Source: Vibrio gazogenes (GTDB lineage Bacteria; Pseudomonadota; Gammaproteobacteria; Enterobacterales; Vibrionaceae). Taken from it: DNA of 64,000 nucleotides. The position numbers were made by a program, and so were the translations under genes. Every line of letters begins with the position of its first letter. Position 1 is the stretch's first letter. Positions 35,935-47,079 of the stretch are shown one piece after another. Under the pieces are notes generated by a model. The model did no database searches, was not told the origin of the DNA, and saw nothing but the letters and a program-made list of their open reading frames with translations. Location: the NCBI RefSeq assembly GCF_023920225.1, contig NZ_CP092587.1:3313709-3377708 (forward strand), written 5' to 3'.

Positions 35935-36297
35935 TTAGAATATAAAAATATCGACCCAGATATAAAGTGACATAAGAATCGAGAGTAACACGGCGGCAGA
36001 CCCCATATCCTTGGCCTGTCCCGCCAGTTGGTGGTGCTCAAGCCCGATACGATCGACAACAGCCTCAATCGCACTATTCAAAAGCTCAACGATCAAAACC
36101 ACCAGCAATGAACCAATGAGCAGTAAGCGCTCGATTTGGGTGACATCTGCGAACAAAGCGATCGGTATCAGGATAAGACACACAATCAACTCTTCCCGAA
36201 AAGCCGCTTCACCAATGATCGCGGCACGAATGCCCTGATAGGAATATTTTGCAGCGTTCAATATACGTGTTAAACCTTGCGCTGGTTTCTGTTGCAT
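35935..36297 (-). CDS. dgkA: Diacylglycerol kinase
   Basis: A 120-residue inner-membrane protein with three transmembrane helices and the family motif ELLNSAIEAVVDRIG, with catalytic Glu, and EAAFREEL near residue 30. It phosphorylates diacylglycerol released during membrane-derived glycan synthesis. Divergent from plsB, as in E. coli, where plsB, dgkA and lexA are also neighbours. Confidence 0.95.
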   Translation of the reverse strand: MQQKPAQGLTRILNAAKYSYQGIRAAIIGEAAFREELIVCLILIPIALFADVTQIERLLLIGSLLVVLIVELLNSAIEAVVDRIGLEHHQLAGQAKDMGSAAVLLSILMSLYIWVDIFIF

Positions 36298-36526
36298 AGA
36301 TTTTTCCGATTAATGAGTGTGAATAAGAGACATATGGACAAGCCGAAAGAATCCTATCACGACGGTGGCAGAGAACAGTAGTAGTACACAAAAATAGTCG
36401 TGAATAGTAAAAGGTTACCCCTGTTTCTGTTATTCTAAACCACATTCCGGTGACCAGATCGATGTAATTGATATTGTGACAATCTGGTTCCTATTTCGTT
36501 ATTTATTCTTGAGAGTCCGAGCTTTT

Positions 36527-38950
36527 ATGTCAGTCCGACAATCAGTATCACGTTCGCTATTCACTATCCCTGTTTCTGTTTTGACCAAGAGTACGGTTGT
36601 TCCAGCCGATCCCATCGCCGATCACCATATTGATCTGGAAAAACCCATCGTCTATGCGCTCCCGTTTCAATCGACCGTCGATCTGCTGACTTTAAAACAG
36701 CAAACAGAGAAGCTAGGACTGCCGGATCCGTTTCAACCTTTAGAAATCGATGGTAAAAAACTCACGCGTTATATTTTTATTGCCTCCCGGCCAACCCTGA
36801 TTCGCAGCGATGACAATGTGCCTTACGGCTCCGTCACTCAGTTCACTGAATTACTTGCATTACATCAAGCCAATCCTGAGCTTGATATTCAGTTACTGCC
36901 GACATCCGTCCTGTGGGGCAGAAAACCCGGCAAAGAAAACCAGAGTAAAGCTTATCTGGAACCGATGAACGGTCCACAAAAGGCCAAGGCGGTATTACTG
37001 TCCGGCAGAGACTGCTTGGTGCGTTTCAGTCCGGTGGTTTCTCTACGCTATATGGCAGACAGCCACGGCACGGATGCAGCCATCGCCCATAAAGTTGCAC
37101 GGGTCGCCAGGATTCATTTTTCACGCCAGAAACTGGCCGCCTCAGGGCCGCAACTGCCGGAGCGGGAAGTATTATTGCAACGGTTGATGCAATCCCAAGC
37201 CATTCGCCATGCGATCAATGACGAAGTCAAAACCAAAAATATTTCGCAGAAAAAAGCACAGAAAGAAGCACTGAAAATATTAGACGAGATTGCAGCAAAC
37301 TTTTCTTATTCTCTCGTGCGCAAAAGTGATCGCTTGCTGAAATGGCTCTGGAACCGGATTTATCAAGGGATCAATGTGCACAATGCGGCGCGTGTCCGCC
37401 GTCTGGCTCAAGATGGTCATGAAATTGTGTATGTGCCCTGCCACCGGAGTCACATGGACTATCTGTTATTGTCTTATGTGCTTTATCATGAAGGAATGGT
37501 GCCTCCCCACATCGCTGCGGGTCTGAATCTGAACTTTTTCCCGGCGGGTCCGTTGTTCCGGCGCGGCGGGGCATTTTTTATCCGCCGCAGTTTTAAAGGC
37601 AATAAGCTTTATTCGACGATTTTCCGTGAATATCTGGCTGACTTGTTCGCGAAAGGATATTCCGTTGAGTATTTCAGTGAAGGGGGACGCTCGCGGACCG
37701 GACGCTTGCTTCCCGCCAAAACGGGGATGCTGGCAATGACGATCCAAGCGATGTTAAGAGGTCTCAACCGCCCTGTCACCTTGGTCCCCGTGTACATTGG
37801 CTATGAACATGTCATGGAAGTCTCGACCTATGCCAAAGAGCTGCGCGGCAAGCAGAAAGAAAAAGAAAATGCCGGTCTGGTGATCCGCACAATTCGTAAA
37901 CTGAAGAACTTCGGTCAAGGGTATGTCAACTTTGGCGAACCTATCTTGCTCAATCAGTTTTTGAATGAGCAAGTCCCTGACTGGACCAAAGATATCGATC
38001 GGATCGGGAACAGTCGTCCTCAGTGGATCACACCGCTTGTCAATCAACTGGCAACCAAAGTGATGACCCGTGTCAATGATGCTGCGGCAGCAAATGCCAT
38101 GACGTTATGTGCGACTGCCCTGCTTGCTTCTCGTCAGCGTGCACTTGCCCGGGAAAACTTGATCAAACAGATCGACTGTTATCTTGATCTATTGCGCAAT
38201 GTGCCTTATTCAGAAACGATGACCGTTCCGCTAGATAGTGCGAAGGCATTGGTGGAGCATGCGACATCGCTCGATAAGTTTTTGATCGAATCCGACAGTA
38301 TTGGTGAAATCATCTCTCTGGATCGTCACCAATCGATTCTGATGACTTACTATCGTAACAATATTATTCATCTGTTGGCATTGCCGTCACTGATTGCCCA
38401 GATACTGGTGAGTCATCAATCGCTATCGCTCGATACGCTGCGCAATTATGTGGCGCTTATCTATCCATTCATCCAGCAAGAGCTGTTCCTGAGTTTTCAG
38501 CCGGAAGCACTCGACGATCATATTGATGCTTATCTGCGCGAATTGCAGCGTCAGGAATTAATCCAATGTGAAAATGACACGGTGTCGATCAATCCAGCCA
38601 GAACACAGGTGTTAATCTTACTCGGCAGAACAATTTCCGAAACACTACAGCGTTATGCGATTACGTTAAATTTACTGGTCTCGACACCGGATATGACGAA
38701 AAGCGAGCTCGAAAAGAATAGTCAGGAAATCGCCCGTCGTCTGGGACGACTCCATGGGATTAATGCGCCGGAGTTTTTTGATAAGGGTGTATTTACGGCC
38801 TTAATGACCACGCTGAAACAGCAAAACTATCTCAATCATGATCAGCAACTCTGTGCGGATAAATGTCAGCAATTGTCTGAACTGATGTTCACCTTGCTCT
38901 ATCCTGAAATCCGCTTAACGATCAGAGAGAGTATTTATCTGATTGAGTAG
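36527..38950 (+). CDS. plsB: Glycerol-3-phosphate acyltransferase
   Basis: I prefer ATG 36527 ([15 protein letters not shown]), which gives 807 residues, the E. coli length; a GTG at 36476 would add 17 hydrophobic residues with a poorer ribosome site. Acyltransferase blocks: [15 protein letters not shown] (HX4D), [27 protein letters not shown] and [12 protein letters not shown]. It adds the first acyl chain to glycerol-3-phosphate at the inner membrane. An intrinsic terminator follows at 39023. Confidence 0.95.
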   Translation: MSVRQSVSRSLFTIPVSVLTKSTVVPADPIADHHIDLEKPIVYALPFQSTVDLLTLKQQTEKLGLPDPFQPLEIDGKKLTRYIFIASRPTLIRSDDNVPYGSVTQFTELLALHQANPELDIQLLPTSVLWGRKPGKENQSKAYLEPMNGPQKAKAVLLSGRDCLVRFSPVVSLRYMADSHGTDAAIAHKVARVARIHFSRQKLAASGPQLPEREVLLQRLMQSQAIRHAINDEVKTKNISQKKAQKEALKILDEIAANFSYSLVRKSDRLLKWLWNRIYQGINVHNAARVRRLAQDGHEIVYVPCHRSHMDYLLLSYVLYHEGMVPPHIAAGLNLNFFPAGPLFRRGGAFFIRRSFKGNKLYSTIFREYLADLFAKGYSVEYFSEGGRSRTGRLLPAKTGMLAMTIQAMLRGLNRPVTLVPVYIGYEHVMEVSTYAKELRGKQKEKENAGLVIRTIRKLKNFGQGYVNFGEPILLNQFLNEQVPDWTKDIDRIGNSRPQWITPLVNQLATKVMTRVNDAAAANAMTLCATALLASRQRALARENLIKQIDCYLDLLRNVPYSETMTVPLDSAKALVEHATSLDKFLIESDSIGEIISLDRHQSILMTYYRNNIIHLLALPSLIAQILVSHQSLSLDTLRNYVALIYPFIQQELFLSFQPEALDDHIDAYLRELQRQELIQCENDTVSINPARTQVLILLGRTISETLQRYAITLNLLVSTPDMTKSELEKNSQEIARRLGRLHGINAPEFFDKGVFTALMTTLKQQNYLNHDQQLCADKCQQLSELMFTLLYPEIRLTIRESIYLIE

Positions 38951-39022
38951 TGCTTATCCCTGCTTTGTTGGGCAAACAGCGTTGAATTAAACACAGCGGC
39001 TCTGGTTTATTCAGGCAAAAAG

Positions 39023-39046
39023 AAACGGCATCATTTGATGCCGTTT
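39023..39046. terminator. Bidirectional terminator between plsB and ubiA
   Basis: AAACGGCATC-ATTT-GATGCCGTTT with A-run and T-run flanks, serving both convergent genes. Confidence 0.88.
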
Positions 39047-39070
39047 TTCTTGCCACGCTGCGTTCACTGC

Positions 39071-39931
39071 TTAATGGGACCACATGGAAACCAGCAACCC
39101 CGCAGTAATCACCATGCCGACATAGTTGTTGTTCAAGAATGCTTGTAGACACTGGGTTCGCTGACGGTGCCGAATTAAATGCTGTTGATAAACAAATAAT
39201 CCACTCACAATCAGCACACTCCAATAAAATATAGCGCTCAACTGATACATTACACCCACGCCAATCAGCATCAGCAACGTGATCAGTTGGAGTGCGCCAA
39301 TGATCAGCTTATCAAAGCGGCCAAACAAAACCGCAGTCGACTTTACGCCGATCTTCAAATCATCTTCCCGATCGGTCATCGCATATTGTGTATCATAAGC
39401 GACTGTCCAGACCGAATTAATCAGAAAAATAAACCATACCACGCCCGGTAAGCTATTTGACTGTGCTGCCCAAGCCATTGGAATCGCCCAGCTAAAAGCC
39501 AGTGCTAAAAAAACCTGAGGTAAATGTGTATAACGTTTCATGAAAGGATAAATAAACGCCAACACAATCGCAGCAAAAGAGAGCTGAATGGTGAGTTTGT
39601 TCATCGTCAGAACCAGCGCAAACGAGAACAACGACAAAATAAGAAATAAGCCGACCGCCTCTTTCTCGGTCACGAGGCCAGCCGGTAAGGGGCGCATTTG
39701 TGTTCGTTGAACATGCCCGTCAACATGACGATCCGCAAAGTCGTTAATCACACAGCCGGCAGACCGCATGAAGACCACCCCAAGTACAAAAACAAACAGA
39801 ACGTTCAGATCAGGAATGCCTTCGGCAGCAAGAATCAATGCCCATAACGTCGGCCATAACAACAGCAAAGAGCCAATGGGGCGATCCATCCGCATCAATT
39901 GCCAGTATGCTTTTGCCTTTGATACAGTCAT
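39071..39931 (-). CDS. ubiA: 4-hydroxybenzoate octaprenyltransferase
   Basis: Start at ATG 39931 (GGAGA upstream), 286 residues with about nine membrane segments. The two Asp-rich prenyl-diphosphate motifs are visible: [15 protein letters not shown] and [12 protein letters not shown]. It attaches the polyprenyl tail to 4-hydroxybenzoate in ubiquinone synthesis. Its start codon overlaps the stop of ubiC (ATGA), so the pair is translationally coupled. Confidence 0.95.
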   Translation of the reverse strand: MTVSKAKAYWQLMRMDRPIGSLLLLWPTLWALILAAEGIPDLNVLFVFVLGVVFMRSAGCVINDFADRHVDGHVQRTQMRPLPAGLVTEKEAVGLFLILSLFSFALVLTMNKLTIQLSFAAIVLAFIYPFMKRYTHLPQVFLALAFSWAIPMAWAAQSNSLPGVVWFIFLINSVWTVAYDTQYAMTDREDDLKIGVKSTAVLFGRFDKLIIGALQLITLLMLIGVGVMYQLSAIFYWSVLIVSGLFVYQQHLIRHRQRTQCLQAFLNNNYVGMVITAGLLVSMWSH

Positions 39932-40509
39932 TCTTTGTTCTCCTTCACATACACGGGGGCGTCTGGTAAAAATAGTTCTGTGACAAGCATCGGTTGACGT
40001 GCCATCCATAGCCTTGAGCGACGCGCCCACAATACGCCATCTTCAGTGTCCACTTTTGCGACCTGTAACGCATCTCGTTGAACATCCTCAGATTGAAACA
40101 CGAAATCCCCCAGTGAACAGGCTCCCAATCGAAAGAGACGATTCGACAAGTCACTCTTGTCCAGCTGCGGAATCAACGTATGACCAATCACCCATGGTGT
40201 GTTATCTCCCGACAGTAACACCTGACGCACCAGACATCGTTGAGGAGAAGACAACAAGTTTTGCTCTTGCGCAGAAAACCAGCCAGTATCTTCCCAATCA
40301 TGCCGGAGTACATCAACGGATAGAGACTGGCAATAGTTTTTCATCAACAGGGAAAGCGATCCCTGTTCTTGTAACCATTGTCTAATCTTTGGCGTCGGAA
40401 AATAAAAATTTTCGCATTCTTGCCAGATTATCTGGTTTAATAGCGATAGATAAGGCGAAACTGATCGATGCATACTACTATTTTTATGTGAATGCCTTTG
40501 TGATTGCAT
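39928..40509 (-). CDS. ubiC: Chorismate lyase
   Basis: 193 residues from ATG 40509, which has AGGA close upstream; a later ATG (40473) would give 181. Motifs typical of Ubi[22 protein letters not shown] (Arg of the product site) and [20 protein letters not shown] with the catalytic Glu near the C-terminus. It converts chorismate to 4-hydroxybenzoate plus pyruvate, supplying UbiA. Confidence 0.92.
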   Translation of the reverse strand: MQSQRHSHKNSSMHRSVSPYLSLLNQIIWQECENFYFPTPKIRQWLQEQGSLSLLMKNYCQSLSVDVLRHDWEDTGWFSAQEQNLLSSPQRCLVRQVLLSGDNTPWVIGHTLIPQLDKSDLSNRLFRLGACSLGDFVFQSEDVQRDALQVAKVDTEDGVLWARRSRLWMARQPMLVTELFLPDAPVYVKENKE

Positions 40510-40640
40510 AATATCCTGATTAGGATATTGTTTTGAAGCGAATGTCGAAGGCTGTCAGCTTTGTTATCAATGGGTAAACTATTGTAACAAGATCAGAGCG
40601 ATTCGAATATCATCAACCTTTGTCAGATTATAACATTATT

Positions 40641-41051
40641 ATGCTGAAACGTTATTTAGCCCTCATCATTCTCATGACAGGCCTGTTCTCTGTCTCACTT
40701 AGCTATGCGGCTGAGGATTCAGGTGCACCTAAGCTTGCCTATTTTACGCTGGAACCCGATCTAACCACCAATTTCTTTACCAAAGGGAAAGAGCTTGGCT
40801 ACATTCAAGTTCGTATCGAGATTATGGTTGCCAGTGCTTCAGATCTGCCGATCATCGAAAAACATCAGCCACTGATTCGCGATACAGTCGTCGAGCTGAT
40901 GGGGAAACAGACTGCGGATACAATTCGCTCTCTTGCGGGCAGAGAAGATCTGAGAAAGATGTTGGTGAAAAAAATCAATGATTTGCTTTTACCGGAAACG
41001 GGGCGCTCCATCGTCGCTGATTTGCTATTTACTAAATATATTTATCAGTAA
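40641..41051 (+). CDS. FliL-domain protein with signal peptide (flagellar accessory-like)
   Basis: 136 residues from ATG 40641. A signal peptide (MLKRYLALIILMTGLFSVSLSYA) replaces the usual FliL membrane anchor, then a FliL core follows (YFTLEPDLTTNFF, GYIQVRIEIMVAS, IRDTVVELMGKQTADTI, KINDLLL). FliL proteins associate with the stator at the flagellar base. The gene lies outside any flagellar operon, divergent from ubiC; vibrios often carry such a second FliL-like gene here. Function may relate to stator or envelope, unproven. Confidence 0.8.
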   Translation: MLKRYLALIILMTGLFSVSLSYAAEDSGAPKLAYFTLEPDLTTNFFTKGKELGYIQVRIEIMVASASDLPIIEKHQPLIRDTVVELMGKQTADTIRSLAGREDLRKMLVKKINDLLLPETGRSIVADLLFTKYIYQ

Positions 41052-41130
41052 CCTAAAAAAGGTCGTCTGCTAACAAGAAACAGCCTGCCTGTTCGGCACA
41101 AGGTTCCGGGTTGTTCGCCTATCGAGTTGT

Positions 41131-41967
41131 TTATGCGTTTGCCGGAGCTCGTTTCGCTTCGTACAGTCCGAGTCCCATCCCGATCAACAATCCAGCCACG
41201 TGTGCACTATTGGCAATTGGCATAAAGGGTTGCACAAAAGCAATGACTAACCAGATCAGCATGAAACCGAGTAACGGTTTCTGAATGGATAATCCAAGTT
41301 CAGGCCGCTTCCAGCCAATCATCCAAATAAAACCGACCAACGCATAAACCACACCGGACAAACCACCAAACCCCGGGCCATCACTCCAATATTGTACGAT
41401 GCCTGATCCGGCTGAAGACAACACCAGTAGATTCGCCAATTTCCAAGCGCCCAGACGTTTTTCGAGATCGCCCCCCAGATACCACCACCACAACAGGTTA
41501 AAAATGATATGGAGTATCGAAAAATGCAGAAAAGCCGGTGTAACCCAACGCCAAATTTGCCAAGCTCCGGTTTGAGAGGTGGGAAAATGGAGCAGATTAA
41601 ACATTGTTTGCTGCAATCCAAACACCTGCAGTACAAAAACAACAATACACAGTAAGCACACGCCCAATGTCATATAACCGGCTTTGGCGTAAAACAGCTG
41701 TAAAACACTGGGTGAGCGGTAACGAAATAAGGGTTTTTGCTTACCGTCGGTCTGCCAAGATGCTGCACGGTATTTCGGATCTTCCGGATGTGCTAAAAAC
41801 TGTTTCAGTTCGATTTCGGCTTCATGCAGGTTTTCATCTTTGACTAACCATAAACAGAACATTGCTTCTAAGTCCGGTGACATCACAATTTCTATATGCT
41901 TTAAAGCCATATAGTCAATGAATGCCTGCCCCAAACGAGGATTATCGATCGTAATCAGACGTATCAT
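41131..41967 (-). CDS. glpG: Rhomboid intramembrane serine protease GlpG
   Basis: 278 residues from ATG 41967. A cytoplasmic N-terminal domain (~1-90) precedes six membrane helices. Catalytic Ser lies in GFGGLSGVVYAL and His in SAHVAGLLIG; WWWYLGGDLEKRLG is the loop region. It cleaves membrane proteins within the bilayer. Downstream of glpE in the same direction, 92 bp apart. Confidence 0.95.
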   Translation of the reverse strand: MIRLITIDNPRLGQAFIDYMALKHIEIVMSPDLEAMFCLWLVKDENLHEAEIELKQFLAHPEDPKYRAASWQTDGKQKPLFRYRSPSVLQLFYAKAGYMTLGVCLLCIVVFVLQVFGLQQTMFNLLHFPTSQTGAWQIWRWVTPAFLHFSILHIIFNLLWWWYLGGDLEKRLGAWKLANLLVLSSAGSGIVQYWSDGPGFGGLSGVVYALVGFIWMIGWKRPELGLSIQKPLLGFMLIWLVIAFVQPFMPIANSAHVAGLLIGMGLGLYEAKRAPANA

Positions 41968-42059
41968 ATCTCTGTCTCTTCTTCGTCGAATAGTGGGAAA
42001 CATTGGATGATTCACAACGTCATGTCATGCGCTCACAATAACCGTAGGATGCACTGATA

Positions 42060-42383
42060 TTATGACAACGATGAAGTCGGTAAATTCGCTCGATGCCAAG
42101 CTTCAAAACCACCATCAATGCTATATACCGCTTCAAATCCCTGATTAATTAAATACTGTGCTGCGCCCTGACTGCTGATACCGTGATAACACATCACAAG
42201 CACTGGGGTCTCATAATCAACGTCGTCCATAAACTGATTGATTGTACCGTTGGTCAAGTGAAACGCAGATTCAGCATGTGCCACGGCAAACGACTGAGGA
42301 TCGCGAATATCGACTAACGTTGCGCCCTGCTCTTGCATCATGTTCAGCGCCCCCTGAACATCAATATGTTGAAATTGCTCCAT
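42060..42383 (-). CDS. glpE: Thiosulfate sulfurtransferase GlpE (rhodanese)
   Basis: A 107-residue single-domain rhodanese. The active loop is CYHGISSQ, with the sulfur-carrying Cys following [18 protein letters not shown] is the N-terminal rhodanese motif. It transfers sulfane sulfur from thiosulfate to thiols or cyanide. Co-oriented with glpG, as in E. coli. Confidence 0.95.
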   Translation of the reverse strand: MEQFQHIDVQGALNMMQEQGATLVDIRDPQSFAVAHAESAFHLTNGTINQFMDDVDYETPVLVMCYHGISSQGAAQYLINQGFEAVYSIDGGFEAWHRANLPTSSLS

Positions 42384-42722
42384 GATTTATCACTCCCGCA
42401 CTCTATCGGTGAACACTATTGTAACCTATTCAGGACCTATCAATACAATCGAATCACAGGGGCCACCCATGTTTGATCATTTTTTCACCATCAGTGGATA
42501 AAGCTGTGAATTGTGTTGATAAAGTAGTCAGAGTGAAAATGATCCACAATATGTAGTAATGATCTTTATTTTATTGTGTGTAAATCTTTTGATATCCCCA
42601 AGCTGAACAATCTGTTCAGCGCTTGGTAATGACGTCTCATACACCGAAAGTCAATCATTTAAACACAGACTTATCCACAGGTCGAAATTGACAGCGCTGC
42701 ACTGGTTTGGATCAAAAATAAA
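42384..42722. other. Intergenic upstream of glpE
   Basis: About 340 bp between glpE and the rpoH terminator. No ORF or convincing site; presumed glpE promoter region. Confidence 0.5.
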
Positions 42723-42747
42723 AACCGGGATCGCTGGGATCCCGGTT
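42723..42747 (-). terminator. rpoH terminator
   Basis: AACCGGGATC-GCTGG-GATCCCGGTT as read on plus; the minus strand continues into TTTTTATTTTTG. Confidence 0.9.
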
Positions 42748-42780
42748 TCTGAATTTGTTCTCGCTGAGAAAAATGGATGC

Positions 42781-43635
42781 CTACATTTCTCCGACTGCAT
42801 CCTTGAGTTTCTTCATGGCATTTTTTTCTAGCTGACGAATACGCTCAGCGGATACACCATAATTATCGGCTAAATCTTGTAACGTTGCTTTGGGTTCATT
42901 CAACCAACGAGACCGGACAATATGTTGGCTACGCTCATCCAAACTCGATATCGCTAACGATAGACGATGATTGGTATGCTGTTCCCAGTTGGTGCTTTCC
43001 AGATTTTCAGCAACATCAGAGTTTTTATCTTCGAGATAAAGGACCGGTGCTGACACTGCATTTCCTTCGTCGTCATCAACAGACATATCAAAGGTCGCAT
43101 CCTGAGCTGCCAAACGAGATTCCATCTCCCGGACATCTGACGGCTCAACACCTAACTCTTTCGCAACCGTTTCAACTTCACTATGGTTGAACCAACCAAG
43201 ACGCTTTTTCGATTTTCTTAAATTAAAGAAAAGTTTCCGTTGCGCTTTCGTTGTCGCGATTTTAACAATACGCCAGTTGCGAAGGACGTATTCATGAATT
43301 TCAGCTTTAATCCAGTGCACAGCAAAGGAGACTAGACGAACACCAACTTCAGGATTGAAACGCTTGACCGCTTTCATCAAGCCGATATTGCCTTCCTGAA
43401 CCAGATCTGCCATTGGCAATCCATAACCGGAATAACCACGAGCAATATGAACAACGAAACGAAGATGCGACAGAATTAACCCTTTCGCGGCTTCAATTTC
43501 ACCTTTGTAATGTAATCGTTCCGCAAGCTCATGTTCTTCTTCTGCACTCAGCATCGGATAACTATTCACAGAACGGATATAGCTGTCCAGGCTATCTTGT
43601 GTCACAACTGCCATTGGATACGTATGGTTTGTCAT
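42781..43635 (-). CDS. rpoH: Heat-shock sigma factor sigma-32
   Basis: 284 residues, full length. Sigma-70 region 2 ([50 protein letters not shown]), the RpoH box [15 protein letters not shown], and region 4 ([28 protein letters not shown]). It directs transcription of chaperone and protease genes. Followed by a strong terminator. The ftsX gene lies 170 bp upstream. Confidence 0.97.
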   Translation of the reverse strand: MTNHTYPMAVVTQDSLDSYIRSVNSYPMLSAEEEHELAERLHYKGEIEAAKGLILSHLRFVVHIARGYSGYGLPMADLVQEGNIGLMKAVKRFNPEVGVRLVSFAVHWIKAEIHEYVLRNWRIVKIATTKAQRKLFFNLRKSKKRLGWFNHSEVETVAKELGVEPSDVREMESRLAAQDATFDMSVDDDEGNAVSAPVLYLEDKNSDVAENLESTNWEQHTNHRLSLAISSLDERSQHIVRSRWLNEPKATLQDLADNYGVSAERIRQLEKNAMKKLKDAVGEM

Positions 43636-43806
43636 TCAATTCCTCATCAATTTCTGATTAAGAGTGTACTCAACCTATTTATGTGGGACTCTATCATCTT
43701 GTTGCTTACGAGTTGAGTCCAACAGATACAGATAAACAATTTTCCATCGGAAGTCAAGATCCCATTTTTACTCGCTGCAAGCTTCAGGAGATAAGACACA
43801 TCTTTT

Positions 43807-44787
43807 CTACACAGGTTCAATTTCTTTCAAATGTCGTTGTGCAGATAACTTGGCTGCGATACAGCTAAGTAATGTACCGACCATCAGAAGTAGTAAAGAT
43901 TCATCCCAGCCGAGTCCTAAAAGACGGAACTGACTATCGTAAAGTGTTGCCAACTGACTCACTGCACCATTAAACAATATAGTCAGAAAAGCCGTAAATA
44001 ACCATGCGCTGAGTGAACCGAGCAAACCAAACCACATGCCGGCGTATAGATAAGGACGCAGAATAAACACATCTGTCGCCCCGATGAGTTTCATCGTTTG
44101 AATTTCTTCTTTATTGGCTAACACATTAAAACGTAGCGTATTCCCGACAATTAAGAAAACAGCAGCAAACATCAACAATGACAAGCTCACGACAACCATT
44201 ACCGCCAGATGTTCGATCGCATCCAAGCGTGTCAGCCAATCTTCGTCAAGGCGCACATCCGTCACATTCTGCTCATGCTGAAGACTTTCAGCTAACTGCT
44301 TCACTTCTGACTGGTTGGTCACCGCGGGCGTAATCACGATTACTCCGGGTAATGCATAATCATCCAGCAGGCTGATCGCTTGCTCAAATCCCGCGTGTTG
44401 GCTCATCTCAGCCAACCCTTGTTGCGGAGAAATGTATTCAACCTTCTGAACACTCGGGCGCACTTCTATTTCATCTTTCAGCACCATCACCCGGGCTTCG
44501 GGTGTGCCTTCTTCAAGATAAACGCTGATTTGCGAAGGCGTGGCAACATGGCTGGCAACCGAGGCGACATTTTTACTTAACAAGTACAGACAGGTAGGCA
44601 TGGTTAACGCCATCGAAATCACTGCCAATGTCAGTAGGTTTCCCATCGGGCGCTGCTGCCAAAGGGCCAGAAAAGACAACTTCGCTTGCTTGTAATGTAT
44701 TGCCAGAAAGTGATCGCGAGGCGGACGCTTTTGTTCTCGTTTTTTCTTTGAGTTGGAGGTGCGTTTGTTTTTCGGCTTAGTGGCCAT
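43807..44787 (-). CDS. ftsX: Cell division protein FtsX
   Basis: 326 residues from ATG 44787 (GAGG upstream), overlapping the end of ftsE by 11 bp. A basic N-terminal tail, then one membrane helix, a periplasmic loop (~75-205, QISVYLEEGTPEARVMVL) and three C-terminal helices with FNVLANKEEIQTMKLIGAT. With FtsE it links the septal ring to murein hydrolase activation. Confidence 0.95.
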   Translation of the reverse strand: MATKPKNKRTSNSKKKREQKRPPRDHFLAIHYKQAKLSFLALWQQRPMGNLLTLAVISMALTMPTCLYLLSKNVASVASHVATPSQISVYLEEGTPEARVMVLKDEIEVRPSVQKVEYISPQQGLAEMSQHAGFEQAISLLDDYALPGVIVITPAVTNQSEVKQLAESLQHEQNVTDVRLDEDWLTRLDAIEHLAVMVVVSLSLLMFAAVFLIVGNTLRFNVLANKEEIQTMKLIGATDVFILRPYLYAGMWFGLLGSLSAWLFTAFLTILFNGAVSQLATLYDSQFRLLGLGWDESLLLLMVGTLLSCIAAKLSAQRHLKEIEPV

Positions 44788-45451
44788 AATCTTCAACCTC
44801 ACTTAAGAAACCCTGATTTAACTCGAGATGACGATACATCGGACGGGAATTGACCAGATTGATATCATGCGTAGCAAGCAAGATTGTCACACCGGCACGG
44901 TTGAACTCCTCAAACAAGCGAAGAATCCGATTGGATAAATCCGGATCAAGATTACCGGTTGGTTCATCAGCCAATAACAATGTCGGTCGATTCACCACTG
45001 CCCTTGCGATACCGACACGCTGCTGCTCCCCTCCGGAAAGCTGACTCGGTAGGCAACGCGTTTTATCTAGGAGCCCGGTTTTATCCAAAGCCGCTGAGAC
45101 GCGTCTTTTGATCTCATTTTCAGAGATCGATTCAATACGCATCGGGAGTGCCACGTTATCGAACACACTACGATCCATCAACAGCCGATGCTCTTGAAAG
45201 ACAATCCCGATATTACGCCGTAAAAACGGAATATCGGGATTCGGAATACGTGTGATATCGTGTCCGTTAAAATGGATCCGCCCGTCAGTCGGCCGTTCGA
45301 TAGCACAAATCAATTTCAGTAATGTGCTTTTCCCAGCACCTGAATGCCCACCGACAAATGCCATTTCCCCTCGACGAAGGTGGAAGTCGACTTTTTGTAA
45401 GGCTTGTCGTCCCCCTCGATAGGCTTTACTCACTTGCTGAAATCTGATCAC
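44777..45451 (-). CDS. ftsE: Cell division ATP-binding protein FtsE
   Basis: A 224-residue ABC ATPase: Walker A GGHSGAGKST, signature LSGGEQQRVGIARA, Walker B LLLADEPTGNLD, switch His in LLATHDINL. Forms the FtsEX complex with the overlapping downstream gene. Confidence 0.96.
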   Translation of the reverse strand: MIRFQQVSKAYRGGRQALQKVDFHLRRGEMAFVGGHSGAGKSTLLKLICAIERPTDGRIHFNGHDITRIPNPDIPFLRRNIGIVFQEHRLLMDRSVFDNVALPMRIESISENEIKRRVSAALDKTGLLDKTRCLPSQLSGGEQQRVGIARAVVNRPTLLLADEPTGNLDPDLSNRILRLFEEFNRAGVTILLATHDINLVNSRPMYRHLELNQGFLSEVEDYGH

Positions 45452-45604
45452 TCGCTATCCCCTTCCTCAAGCATAATCCGTGTTTATTGCCCGTCTGTAT
45501 ACTGTCTTTACTACGGTCTGTTTTGCAGCATTGTCAGCTTTGAATCCCGTCAATTTCACGATCATTGTTCGCGGGCGTCACCCGAACGATTGATCTCACT
45601 GCAA

Positions 45605-46837
45605 CTATTCATCCCGACTGAACAACGCTTCGATAAACTCTTCAGTTTGGAAAGGTCGTAAATCATCAATGCCTTCTCCGACACCAATAAAGCGAATCGG
45701 GATTTTAAACTGATCAGCAATCGCAAAAATCACCCCGCCTTTGGCTGTTCCATCAAGTTTTGTCAGGGTAATCCCCGTCACCGGTGCAACCTCACTGAAG
45801 AGTTTGGCTTGGCTGATCGCATTCTGGCCGGTACCGGCATCTAAAGTCAGCATGATCTCATGAGGCGCCGATTCATCAAGCTTCTTCATGACGCGTACAA
45901 TTTTGCGCAACTCTTCCATCAGGTTGCCTTTATTTTGTAATCGTCCGGCAGTATCAGCAATAACCACATCGATACCCCGCGCCTTGGCGGCCTCAATGGT
46001 ATCGTAAATCACGGAGGCGCTGTCAGCACCGGTATGCTGGGCAATCACTGGCACTTGATTACGTTCTCCCCAGATTTGCAGCTGCTCAACGGCAGCGGCT
46101 CGGAATGTATCACCGGCAGCAAGCATGACCTTTTTACCTTGCATCTGATATTGTTTCGCCAGCTTACCGATTGTGGTGGTTTTCCCCACCCCATTCACAC
46201 CGACCATCAGAATCACGTAAGGGGTTTTCTGCTCATCAATCACTAAAGGCTGCTCGACATGAGAGAGAATCTCTCCCATTTCCTCTTTCAGCAAGCCGTA
46301 TAGTGCTTCACCGTCTTTTAACTGTTGGCGATTGGCTTTTTCTGTCAGGTTGTTAATGATCTTAACCGTTGTATCCATACCGACATCGGCGACTAACAAC
46401 TGTTCTTCAAGTTCTTCGAAAAGATCTTCATCGATCTTTTTCCCTTTGAATAAACCAAAAAATCCGGCACCGATGTTTGCCTTGGTCCGGCTCAGGCTTC
46501 TTTTTAAACGTGCAAAAAATCCTTCGGTCGGTTTTTCCTGTTCGGCGACTCTCACGGGTTGAGGCGCTTCCGGGACTGGCTCTGCGTGACTCGCTTCACT
46601 CGATTCCGGGATACGATCCGTTTCAACCTCAGTTTGATGCTCAGGCAATTCCGCCGCTTCACTTGCCGCGTTTTCCTCTGTCGGCGCAGCGTCAGCCACA
46701 GACTCATCCACTTCAGGGATATCTTCACCGACATCGTTGTCTGTCGATGTTTCAGTCAGATCATTTTTTTCCTTGGGAGTCTCATCATCACCAAAACCAA
46801 GCCATGACAGCAGGCCACGCTTCTTTTTTTCTGTCAT
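45605..46837 (-). CDS. ftsY: Signal recognition particle receptor FtsY
   Basis: 410 residues: an acidic, Glu/Ala-rich N-terminal A domain (~1-110), then the NG GTPase domain ([66 protein letters not shown]). It receives ribosome-SRP complexes at the inner membrane. First gene of ftsY-ftsE-ftsX; 153 bp separates it from ftsE. Divergent from rsmD. Confidence 0.96.
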   Translation of the reverse strand: MTEKKKRGLLSWLGFGDDETPKEKNDLTETSTDNDVGEDIPEVDESVADAAPTEENAASEAAELPEHQTEVETDRIPESSEASHAEPVPEAPQPVRVAEQEKPTEGFFARLKRSLSRTKANIGAGFFGLFKGKKIDEDLFEELEEQLLVADVGMDTTVKIINNLTEKANRQQLKDGEALYGLLKEEMGEILSHVEQPLVIDEQKTPYVILMVGVNGVGKTTTIGKLAKQYQMQGKKVMLAAGDTFRAAAVEQLQIWGERNQVPVIAQHTGADSASVIYDTIEAAKARGIDVVIADTAGRLQNKGNLMEELRKIVRVMKKLDESAPHEIMLTLDAGTGQNAISQAKLFSEVAPVTGITLTKLDGTAKGGVIFAIADQFKIPIRFIGVGEGIDDLRPFQTEEFIEALFSRDE

Positions 46838-47079
46838 CTGGAAATATCCTAGATTTATTCATCGCTTCAAAACGTTATAATACCAGTTCTACTGATGACG
46901 TCATTGGTATCATACTTTTCTCAGAATATTGATATGCTCAAGAAAAGAAAAATGACAAAGCCGTGAAAAATCTAAACTCAGGCTGTTAAACTTCATCATA
47001 CTTCAATTCGTACCTTCACCCGTCTGCAACAAAACAGGCCGGGCGGCTATATTAACACTTTATTTTCGGTCAAAAAATC

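Noticed and set aside
39999..40385. 128-codon ORF opposite ubiC
   Set aside because: Antisense shadow of a well-supported gene.
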